25,565 nt of DNA. Origin: Bacillota bacterium. GTDB lineage: Bacteria > Bacillota > Clostridia > Peptostreptococcales > Anaerovoracaceae. Below the pieces are notes generated by a model. It had not been told where the DNA came from. It made no database searches and saw nothing but the letters and a program-made list of their open reading frames with translations. Positions 15,297 through 21,848 of this stretch are shown here, piece after piece; the stretch's first letter is position 1, and each line of letters begins with the position of its first letter. Both the position numbers and the translations under genes were made by a program. The DNA is taken from the NCBI GenBank assembly GCA_017936025.1, contig JAGBGL010000048.1:1-25565 (forward strand). Reading direction: 5' to 3'.

Positions 15297-16040
15297 ATGA
15301 AAAAGAGAATTTTAGCTTTATTAACTGTAATGGTTATGCTGCTCGGATGCATCGCAATGACAGGCTGCGGCGAAAAAGAACAGGAATTTGAACCTGGTAC
15401 AGACCACACATACAAAGATTCCATGGTACCGTTTGAAGAACTGGTTCCTGCAGAAAGAATCGTAATCATCCAGAATACACTGAATTTCGGTATGACTGGA
15501 TTCTATACTTCTGAAACAGCTCCTGTAGCAGAAACTATTTCCTACAACGGAGCGAGCGTAGAAGCTTATCCTATCACTTACACTATCGACTTCCTGACTA
15601 AAGGAATCAAAGGAGATGTGAAAGTTGTAGATGCAGACGGCGCTGAAAAAACTATTGCAGCTGACGATTTCAAAGGAATGTACGTAGTTGTTGATTTCAT
15701 GTCCAGTGAACCTGTAGTATTATATAACCCTGCAACAGGTACTTCTACAACTCTGTCCTATGCTGTAACAAGCAAAGGCGAAGGAATCTACTCCATCGTT
15801 GCTGATACAGCTGTATCCACTGCAGATATGATGAACAACTGCGGATGGGGAACAGAAGAAGAAGTAAGACTGGTAGCTACAGACAAATTCTACATCCCTG
15901 TAGCACCTGAATATCTGGCAATCGGAGAACTGAGAGGAACTCTGTCCGGAGCTCTGACAGCATCCTTCCAGGATATGGTTATTGCAAGCGGTAAGCTGAA
16001 TGACCCTGTATACTTCGAAAAAATCGTTGAAGAAAAATAA
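15297..16040 (+). CDS. Unrecognised lipoprotein, downstream of the class II importer
   Basis: A 247-residue lipoprotein: MKKR, hydrophobic core, lipobox MTGC with Cys24, acidic linker EKEQEFEPG. No family is recognised. The mature part is beta-rich (RIVIIQNTL, TYTIDFLTKGIKGDVKVVDADG, MYVVVDFMSSEPVVLYNP, LSYAVTSKGEGIYSIV) and ends with PEYLAIGELRG. The SIVAD, VDADG and YVVVDF blocks recall the strand pattern of the lipoprotein at 11270, so the two may share a fold, but similarity by eye is weak. GGAG precedes the ATG. It lies between the ATPase and the DUF364 gene, so it is co-transcribed with the importer and likely works at the cell surface with it. Confidence 0.78.
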   Translation: MKKRILALLTVMVMLLGCIAMTGCGEKEQEFEPGTDHTYKDSMVPFEELVPAERIVIIQNTLNFGMTGFYTSETAPVAETISYNGASVEAYPITYTIDFLTKGIKGDVKVVDADGAEKTIAADDFKGMYVVVDFMSSEPVVLYNPATGTSTTLSYAVTSKGEGIYSIVADTAVSTADMMNNCGWGTEEEVRLVATDKFYIPVAPEYLAIGELRGTLSGALTASFQDMVIASGKLNDPVYFEKIVEEK

Positions 16041-16056
16041 AAGCGAGGAACGGCCT

Positions 16057-16815
16057 ATGTTGATGGAAAAAGTAGTAGCTGCAGCGCAGCCGGTACTTAA
16101 AGGAAAGACAATTAAAGATATCGTTGTCGGAATTTCGTTGATAGGCGTTGAGCTTTCCGACGGAACAGTGGGCGTTGCTTATGTCCTGCGGGACGGACTG
16201 CCAAGCGGATGTTCTGTTTTCAAATACGTGATGGACATCTGCGGAAAACCTGCGGAAGAAGTTGCTGACTGGATCATCACAGGTGATGAAAATATCAAAC
16301 GGGCAATTGCAGCAGCAGTGCTTTCTGCAGCGGCAAATGATCTGGAACTGGCAGATGATGATACTGAAATGCCTTTCGGAATGGAACTCGGTCCTGATGA
16401 TACAGTGGGTATGATCGGATACATCCGTCCGATCGCACAGATCGTTCAGCAGCACTGCAGACTGATCGCATTTGATGAGGGCCTGTCCCTGCACGGAGAA
16501 ACAGAAGTTGTTTATCCGATGGACAGACAGCCGGAACTGATGCCTCAGTGCGATGTAGTGATCCTGTCCGGGACTACTACCATCAATGGAAGTATCGACG
16601 GACTTCTGGAGATGTGCAGAGATGCACGTCAGATCATCATGTTCGGACCGTCCACACCGATGTATGCAGAAGGATGGAAAGGCACAGGAATCACGAACCT
16701 GGCAGGCGCAGTATGGGATAATTCCAAGAAGGATGAAATCTTCCGCGCTATCGCATTTGCCAGCGGTGTAAGTGAACTGGGCAAATACATGATAAAGAAA
16801 AATGTGATTGTTTAA
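16057..16815 (+). CDS. DUF4213/DUF364 putative heavy-metal chelation protein
   Basis: A 252-residue cytoplasmic protein with two linked domains: DUF4213-like at the N-terminus (VVGISLIGVELSDGTVGVAYVL, GLPSGCSVF) and DUF364 from ~110 (VGMIGYIRPIA, CRLIAFDEG, CDVVILSGTTTINGSIDGLL, IIMFGPSTPMYAE). DUF364 is described in domain databases as a putative heavy-metal chelation domain; its chemistry is not established. The start ATG at 16057 is preceded by GCGAGGA; an earlier in-frame start at 16000 would overlap the lipoprotein and lacks a ribosome site. It is the last gene of the importer operon. A homologous domain is fused to the ATPase at 20257, which links the family to metallate import. Confidence 0.85.
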   Translation: MLMEKVVAAAQPVLKGKTIKDIVVGISLIGVELSDGTVGVAYVLRDGLPSGCSVFKYVMDICGKPAEEVADWIITGDENIKRAIAAAVLSAAANDLELADDDTEMPFGMELGPDDTVGMIGYIRPIAQIVQQHCRLIAFDEGLSLHGETEVVYPMDRQPELMPQCDVVILSGTTTINGSIDGLLEMCRDARQIIMFGPSTPMYAEGWKGTGITNLAGAVWDNSKKDEIFRAIAFASGVSELGKYMIKKNVIV

Positions 16816-16821
16816 AATTAA

Positions 16822-16848
16822 AGGGTGTCCCTGGCGGACACCCTGTTT
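16822..16848. terminator. Bidirectional terminator between convergent operons
   Basis: AGGGTGTCC (16822-16830), loop CTGGC, GGACACCCT (16836-16844), then GTTTTATT; upstream AAAATTAAA gives a T-rich tail on the minus strand. It serves the DUF364 operon and the minus-strand NTPase gene. Confidence 0.85.
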
Positions 16849-16864
16849 TATTGTGTGTATTCAA

Positions 16865-17458
16865 TTATTTGAAAATATTTTCTATGAATGCCCGGACTTC
16901 GGCTTCTACAGAAGCATCATCTCTTTTGAAGTCAAGTATTCTGCATCCGTATTCACCGGTCATTTTCTCTCTGAGCTGTGCATTATATTCCATGGTCACA
17001 TTACTCTTGCCTGCGAGGCATGGCATGGCACCGGCCTTCTGCTGCTGCTTGATAACACCGATGCAGGGAACATCTCCGGCAAGCACTTCATGGAGTTTTT
17101 CTCTGAAGGCGTCGTTCCTGAGCTCGATACCGCCTATTTCATCCAGGAGAATAAGTTGTTTGCCGTCATTGTCAGTAAGGTATTTCATACCTTCTGATTC
17201 GAAAATCTCAGGCTTGTTGAGGCCTCTGACTTCTTCGGTGATTATACGGAAAATATTTTCGGGAGTATCTTCATAAGGAACGGCTAATCTCAGATCAGAT
17301 GCAGGGACTATCCTGAAAGCTATAGTTTCATCGTTTTCGTTCTGCAGTCTCTGGCTTGTAAATCCGCCGATTTGATTTATATACGGAGCGATCAGTTTTC
17401 TTATAAGCGTTGATTTTCCGGCACCGCTTTCTGCTTCTAAAAATAAGTGTCTGTACAT
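16865..17458 (-). CDS. THEP1-like nucleoside-triphosphatase
   Basis: A 197-residue P-loop NTPase. Walker A reads AESGAGKST (residues 9-17) and Walker B LILLDEIGGIEL with Asp106-Glu107, the DEIG motif typical of the NTPase_1/THEP1 family. GGFTSQ after the first helix is also typical. Members hydrolyse nucleoside triphosphates in vitro, but physiological roles are largely unknown. It is second in a two-gene minus-strand operon, 17 bp after a leaderless tungstate-binding homologue, with AAGGAG in front of the ATG. The neighbours suggest a role in metallate or cofactor handling; this is inference. Confidence 0.82.
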   Translation of the reverse strand: MYRHLFLEAESGAGKSTLIRKLIAPYINQIGGFTSQRLQNENDETIAFRIVPASDLRLAVPYEDTPENIFRIITEEVRGLNKPEIFESEGMKYLTDNDGKQLILLDEIGGIELRNDAFREKLHEVLAGDVPCIGVIKQQQKAGAMPCLAGKSNVTMEYNAQLREKMTGEYGCRILDFKRDDASVEAEVRAFIENIFK

Positions 17459-17475
17459 AAGAGTCTCCTTGCGAA

Positions 17476-18258
17476 CTATTTTAAAATGTCATCGCCGAGC
17501 ATTTCTCTGCGTTCTACAAACCCGTATTCCGTAAAATCAGTCTCTAAAAACAGTTTTGCAAATTTCCTTGCAGCATCTGTATTTACAGCAGTTACAGGAA
17601 TTGTCAGAGCATGACATATCGGTGTTGCTTTTACTACGTTTCCGCCACCTACATCGAACTGTGCACCGGCGTATTCATCAGCCAGAGCATCACTTCCGAG
17701 ATTCATGATTTCAGGAAGCTCGGCGATCATGGCGCCTCTGGCAGCAGCCCTCGTATAGTAATCAAAAGTATACTTGATTTCAGGAAGATCTTCAGGATCA
17801 TTTCCCATGCCGAAATGACCGGGATGATCCAGCAGTCGGGACGCAAGGCCGGGTTCGAGTTTATCTGCCAGCATCATTGACATGACTGCACGGTAACCGC
17901 CGGGATCGGCGTAAGGATTGTGGTGATCAAAAGTTGCTTCAGGATCCAGCAGTTTTTCCTTCCAGTTTTCTGAAGTGATAGAGAAGCCTTCATTCGCAGC
18001 GACTACCATACGGTTTCCTGCAAAAACAATATAGCCGGCAGCTTTGTCAGGCATCATCATGGAATCAATGATTTTATCATCTGCAAGAATGAGAATGTCA
18101 CAGGCTTCTCCGGACAGACATCTTCTGATAAGATCAACGGAACCGTCGACTGTCAGCTCTGCCGGTAATTCAGGGTGTGCGGCGTTCCATTTATTGATTG
18201 TGTCAGCAGCAGCCTTTCTTGCGACACCTGCTGAAAAAATATTAAGAGTATTGCCCAT
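17476..18258 (-). CDS. Cytosolic WtpA-like (tungstate-binding type) protein without signal peptide
   Basis: A 260-residue type II binding protein starting MGNTLNIFSAGVARKAA, i.e. directly at the first strand of the fold with no signal peptide or lipobox. WtpA-type blocks are clear: GSVDLIRRCL with DILILADD, the MMMP run near residue 67, SENWKEKLL, and NPYADPGGYRAV at 114-125, equivalent to the DPCGYR-type block of archaeal WtpA that lines the tungstate site. The start has GGAGG six bases upstream and no in-frame extension upstream would add a signal sequence. Probably a cytoplasmic metallate sensor, store or chaperone; it is not part of a visible ABC operon. It is divergent from the second mod operon and shares the 374-bp intergenic region. 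Confidence 0.85.
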   Translation of the reverse strand: MGNTLNIFSAGVARKAAADTINKWNAAHPELPAELTVDGSVDLIRRCLSGEACDILILADDKIIDSMMMPDKAAGYIVFAGNRMVVAANEGFSITSENWKEKLLDPEATFDHHNPYADPGGYRAVMSMMLADKLEPGLASRLLDHPGHFGMGNDPEDLPEIKYTFDYYTRAAARGAMIAELPEIMNLGSDALADEYAGAQFDVGGGNVVKATPICHALTIPVTAVNTDAARKFAKLFLETDFTEYGFVERREMLGDDILK

Positions 18259-18351
18259 ATCATACCTCCGGTTTGTCTGGTTTTATGTATATATGGTAAC
18301 ATATTAAAATCATTCATTGTCAGATTTTTGTCAAAAATTCAGAAAAAATAC

Positions 18352-18380
18352 TTGCGGGAACAAAAGAATAGTACTAAAAT
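18352..18380 (+). promoter_or_regulatory. Promoter candidate for the second mod operon
   Basis: TTGCGG (18352-18357), 17-bp spacer, TAAAAT (18375-18380), giving a start near 18387, inside the dyad at 18384. An alternative -10 TATAAT exists at 18417-18422 with TGGACA 20 bp upstream. The promoter of the divergent minus-strand operon is not obvious in the AT-rich stretch 18280-18345. Confidence 0.45.
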
Positions 18381-18383
18381 ACA

Positions 18384-18399
18384 AGTTGGCTGGACAACA
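18384..18399. promoter_or_regulatory. Candidate operator dyad (A)GTTG-N6-CAACA (copy 5)
   Basis: AGTTGGCTGGACAACA matches the copy at 3505 at 14 of 16 positions and lies immediately after the -10 box, between the divergent WtpA-like and modA genes. Confidence 0.5.
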
Positions 18400-18424
18400 T
18401 GTATCCGGCCGGAAAATATAATAA

Positions 18425-18520
18425 GATCTTCGAGCAGTAAGACCTAAAGATCATATCCATGGTTTTGCTGACGGGGTGGTTCTGGAAACGGAATTGCCTT
18501 CCACGTTTGAAAAGGAGACC
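18425..18520 (+). promoter_or_regulatory. Moco riboswitch (P3-containing) upstream of the second mod operon
   Basis: P1 pairs TCTTC (18427-18431) with GGAGA (18514-18518). The 3' core has GACGGGGTGG, a P3 stem TTCTG/CGGAA capped by GAAA (18480-18493), then TTGCCTTCC and CGTTTGA-AAAGGAG, nearly the same as the element at 11046 (TGCCTTCC, GTTTGAGAAGGA). This marks it as a second member of the Moco RNA family. Confidence 0.78.
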
Positions 18521-18556
18521 GGAATATTACCTGTTATATTTGGCTGATTTTAACAT

Positions 18557-18586
18557 CGGATCTCTTTTGCGTGGGATCCGTTTTTT
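18557..18586 (+). terminator. Leader terminator of the Moco riboswitch at 18425
   Basis: CGGATCTC (18557-18564) pairs with GGGATCCG (18573-18580), loop TTTTGCGT, followed by six T, 57 bp before the modA start. Confidence 0.82.
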
Positions 18587-18643
18587 GATGCTCAAATTGC
18601 AGAAGCAGTTTAGTAAATAAAAAATATTATTTTGGAGGACAAA

Positions 18644-19411
18644 ATGAAAAACGCAAAAAAAATCGTAGTAATCGCACTGGCTATGATCATGGCTCTGTGC
18701 ACATTCACAGCATGCGGATCTGACGAACCGGCAGATCTGTCTGATCAGACACTGCAGGTATTCAGCGGAGCAGGTCTTGCTGAACCTGTACAGGAAATCG
18801 CTGACACATTCAAAGAACAGACTGGATGCGAAGTTGAGATCGTATTCGGACCTACAGGACAGCTGATCACTCAGATCCAGACTTCCGAATCCGGAGACCT
18901 GCTGATCGCAGGAGCTGTTGATGAAATCGCTGCCATGGACGAAGAAGAAATCACTGCTACTCACGAAATGGTTAAACACATCCCTGTTCTGATCGTACAG
19001 GCAGGTAACCCTAAAAATGTAGCAAGCATCAAAGACCTGGCTGAATTAGAAGTTATGCTGGCAGATCCAGAAGTAACTCCTATCGGTAAAATCGCAGTAA
19101 AAGTATTCGAAAATGCTGGTATCATGGATACTATCGACGTAGTAGCAAATACAACAACTGCTCCTCTGGCTCTGACTGCAGTAGCTGAAGGCAATGCTGA
19201 TGCAACAATTGTATGGAAAGAAAATGCTTCCAAAAACGATAAAGTTGAAATCGTTGACTTAGAAGAAATGGCTAAATACATCAAAGTCGTTCCTGCAGTA
19301 GAACTGTCCTACAGCACAAACGAAGATGCAAGAATCGCATTTGTTGAATTCATGACAGGTGAAGAAGGAATGGCAATCTGGGCTAAATACGGTTACGAAG
19401 CTGTAGAATAA
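18644..19411 (+). CDS. modA: Second ModA-family substrate-binding lipoprotein
   Basis: A 255-residue ModA-family lipoprotein: MKNAKK, hydrophobic core, lipobox FTAC with Cys24. Family features are LQVFSGAGLAEPVQEIADTF, FGPTGQLITQIQ, a shortened SGDLLIAG block in place of the usual DIFISA, TPIGKIAVKVFENAG, and PLALTAVAEGNADATIVW. It differs clearly from the ModA at 362 (no AAASLTDAL), so the two importers probably differ in affinity or preference for Mo and W. The ATG at 18644 has GGAGG five bases upstream; an in-frame TTG at 18632 is part of that ribosome site and is not used. Riboswitch and terminator precede it. Confidence 0.9.
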   Translation: MKNAKKIVVIALAMIMALCTFTACGSDEPADLSDQTLQVFSGAGLAEPVQEIADTFKEQTGCEVEIVFGPTGQLITQIQTSESGDLLIAGAVDEIAAMDEEEITATHEMVKHIPVLIVQAGNPKNVASIKDLAELEVMLADPEVTPIGKIAVKVFENAGIMDTIDVVANTTTAPLALTAVAEGNADATIVWKENASKNDKVEIVDLEEMAKYIKVVPAVELSYSTNEDARIAFVEFMTGEEGMAIWAKYGYEAVE

Positions 19412-19429
19412 GATATAGAATAGAGAATT

Positions 19430-20257
19430 ATGAAAAACACAAAGCAAAGAAAGAAAAAGCTTGATGGTTTTTCAGTAATTAGTATAGCTGTAGCACTGCT
19501 GATGATAATTTTCATCGGCAGTGCTATTATTGCAGTATTGATCGGTGGATTTGCGAATCTTCCTGAGGCTCTGCAGTCTGAAGAGACATGGTTCTCGATA
19601 AAGCTCAGTCTGATAACTGCTACGGTATCTACGATTCTGATAGTGCTGATCGCAGTCCCTGCGTCATATGCATTTACAAGAACAAAAATGCCGTTCAAGA
19701 AAGCTTCGGAAATTGTTATGGAACTGATGATGTGCCTGCCTTACCTTGTACTGGGCCTGTGCCTGCTGATCCTGTTCTCTTCAGGATTTGGTGACTGGCT
19801 CAAGGACATGGGATTCAAAGTTGTTTTTGATCAGAAAGGTATCGTTATTGCACAGTTCTTCGTAAACCTTCCGTTTGCGATGAGAATGGTGCGCACAGCT
19901 TTCATGCAGGTAGATGAGAGACTTGAAGTTATCGCAGGAATGCTGGGCGCTTCCAAGTGGAAGCAGCTGATAACTATCCTGCTGCCGCTTTCCAGAAATG
20001 CGATCATCAGTATGCTGGTACTGACGTGGTCAAGAGCAATCGGAGAATTCGGTGCAACACTGATGCTGGTTGGTATCACAAGAATGAAGACCGAAACACT
20101 GCCGGGAAGCATATACATGAGTATTTCCTGCGGAGATACAGGAATGGCGATGGCTTCTGCTACGATCATGCTTATAATAGCAGTAGCTGCAATGCTTATA
20201 ACTAACAAACTGAACGAACCACCAAAATATTACCGTATGAGTGGGGAAAACAAATAA
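19430..20257 (+). CDS. modB: Second ModB/WtpB-type permease
   Basis: A 275-residue permease with about six membrane segments. A basic N-terminus (KNTKQRKKKL) precedes the first helix. Key blocks are YAFTRTKMPFKKA, the EAA-type loop GMLGASKWKQLITILLPLS, and SRAIGEFGATLMLVGITRMKTETLP, which is the strongest ModB/WtpB signature. It is longer than the ModB at 1154, resembling the longer permeases of WtpB/CysT type. The ribosome site is weak (AGAGAATT), as for the first modB. The TAA stop overlaps the ATG of the fused ATPase gene, implying translational coupling. Confidence 0.92.
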   Translation: MKNTKQRKKKLDGFSVISIAVALLMIIFIGSAIIAVLIGGFANLPEALQSEETWFSIKLSLITATVSTILIVLIAVPASYAFTRTKMPFKKASEIVMELMMCLPYLVLGLCLLILFSSGFGDWLKDMGFKVVFDQKGIVIAQFFVNLPFAMRMVRTAFMQVDERLEVIAGMLGASKWKQLITILLPLSRNAIISMLVLTWSRAIGEFGATLMLVGITRMKTETLPGSIYMSISCGDTGMAMASATIMLIIAVAAMLITNKLNEPPKYYRMSGENK

Positions 20258-21720
20258 TGAACGCAATTGAAACTAAGAATTTAGAAGTGAGTCGCGGCAC
20301 TTTCCATCTGGGTCCTATAGACTTTTATGTGAAAGAAGGAGAAATTTTCGCGATTCTCGGAAGAACAGGCTCCGGTAAAACCGTGCTGCTGGAAACTATA
20401 GCGGGTTTTTATCAGGAACAGTATGAAGGCGATGTTTTTGTTTTCGGCGAAGACGGTTATGATCTTACACCTGATACCCGCAATATGGGATTCGTATATC
20501 AGGATGCAGGCCTGTTCCCGCATCTTACTGTGGAACAGAACATTGCTTACGGCCTTAAAATGCATAAGGTCGACAAAGAAACGATAGAAGAAAAAGTCAG
20601 TTATATTACAGATCTTCTGTCTATTTCAAAAATCAGAAAACAATATCCGGCAACTATCAGCGGAGGAGAAAAACAGAGAACTGCTCTGGCGAGATCTCTT
20701 GTTATGAATCCGAAGATTCTGCTGCTGGACGAGCCGTTCTCTGCACTGGATCCTGCGACACGTCAGAAGATGTATGAAGAAATGAGAAGGATCCATAAAG
20801 AGTTCAACTGTACGATAGTCTTTGTAACTCATGATTTCAGCGAAGCACAGACACTGGCTGACACAGTGGGGATCATGCTTCACGGAAAGATGAAGGCGAT
20901 CGTGGAAGCGGACAGACTGTTTGAAAAAGAATTTGAAGACGAAGATATCAAGGAATTTTTAAGAGGATATAAAATGACTAAGAAAGAACTTTTTGATTTA
21001 ATAATCGAAAAATTTACGGATTTACCTGAGGTGAAGGCTATTCTGGACGAAAAAGTTGAGATCAAGGCAAAGTCTCTGACACCTGAAGAAGCTATCGGAA
21101 ACACAGAAAGAAAAGACTATCCGATCCTTACAGGTAAAGATGTTATGATCGAAGCTACTTATAATGGTGTTTCCGGTCAGGCATTTACAAGTGCACCTGC
21201 AGATTTTTCCGGCACACTGGCTGACATCATGAAGCTGGATTACGAAAATGATGATCACGCAGCGGGCCTGCTGATCGCAGCAATCAATGCAGTTATGGGA
21301 AGCCTCGGCCTGTGTGACAGAATGATCCACTGCAAAAATGAAGGACCTAAACTGTGCGGCCGTGAAATCGGAAAATATGTAAAAGAAAATTATGAAGATC
21401 CTAAAGTACTGGTTGTAGGTTATCAGCCATCTATTATCGAAAACCTTACTTCCCAGGGAACTAAGACAAGGGCGCTGGATCTGGACCCTAATAATGTGGG
21501 TCAGGAAAGATGCGGCATTATCATCGAACACGGTGTTGATGATATGGCAGATGCAATCGAGTGGGCAGACATGATCCTGTGTACAGGAAGTACAGTTTGC
21601 AATGGTACTCTTGTAGATTATATGGATCTCGGAAAACCGACTTATTTCTTCGGGACTTCTCTGGCAGGAACAGCAGAGCTGCTGGGACTGAAGAGATTAT
21701 GCTTCCCTGACCTCCAGTAA
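20257..21720 (+). CDS. Metallate ABC transporter ATPase fused to a DUF364 heavy-metal-chelation domain
   Basis: A 487-residue fusion. Residues 1 to ~238 are a complete short ModC-type ATPase: Walker A GRTGSGKT at 35-42, signature SGGEKQR, Walker B LLLDEPFSALD, switch VTHDF. From Met240 on comes a full-length DUF4213/DUF364 protein of 248 residues (VLVVGYQPSIIENL, ADMILCTGSTVCNGTLVDYM, TYFFGTSLAGTAELLG), alignable with the stand-alone protein at 16057. There is no Mop/TOBE domain; the DUF364 part occupies its place and may sense metallate. An AAGAGGAT sequence at 20961-20968 lies well spaced before ATG 20974 (Met240), so the C-terminal domain might also be made alone. The join looks like two genes that lost a stop. 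Confidence 0.88.
   Translation: MNAIETKNLEVSRGTFHLGPIDFYVKEGEIFAILGRTGSGKTVLLETIAGFYQEQYEGDVFVFGEDGYDLTPDTRNMGFVYQDAGLFPHLTVEQNIAYGLKMHKVDKETIEEKVSYITDLLSISKIRKQYPATISGGEKQRTALARSLVMNPKILLLDEPFSALDPATRQKMYEEMRRIHKEFNCTIVFVTHDFSEAQTLADTVGIMLHGKMKAIVEADRLFEKEFEDEDIKEFLRGYKMTKKELFDLIIEKFTDLPEVKAILDEKVEIKAKSLTPEEAIGNTERKDYPILTGKDVMIEATYNGVSGQAFTSAPADFSGTLADIMKLDYENDDHAAGLLIAAINAVMGSLGLCDRMIHCKNEGPKLCGREIGKYVKENYEDPKVLVVGYQPSIIENLTSQGTKTRALDLDPNNVGQERCGIIIEHGVDDMADAIEWADMILCTGSTVCNGTLVDYMDLGKPTYFFGTSLAGTAELLGLKRLCFPDLQ
20961..20976 (+). promoter_or_regulatory. Internal ribosome-binding site and start within the ATPase-DUF364 fusion
   Basis: AAGAGGAT is followed five bases later by an in-frame ATG (20974-20976) precisely at the domain boundary. 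It could give a separate DUF364 product of 248 residues. Confidence 0.45.
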
Positions 21721-21734
21721 TGTATAGTATTGAA

Positions 21735-21764
21735 GCCTCTTTCATAAAAGGAAGAGGCTTTTTT
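21735..21764 (+). terminator. Intrinsic terminator of the second mod operon
   Basis: GCCTCTTTC (21735-21743) pairs with GGAAGAGGC (21750-21758), loop ATAAAA, followed by six T. A weak promoter for moaA may follow: TTGCCT at 21774 and CATAAT at 21799 (19-bp spacer). Confidence 0.87.
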
Positions 21765-21848
21765 AAAAATAAATTGCCTTTATGATAGAAATCTGCCGCA
21801 TAATAGGGCATAATATAAATATCTATAACTATTTTTAAGGAAACAGAT

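Noticed and set aside
16000..16056. Upstream start for the DUF364 protein
   Set aside because: Would overlap the end of the lipoprotein gene and has no ribosome site; ATG 16057 has GCGAGGA in front.
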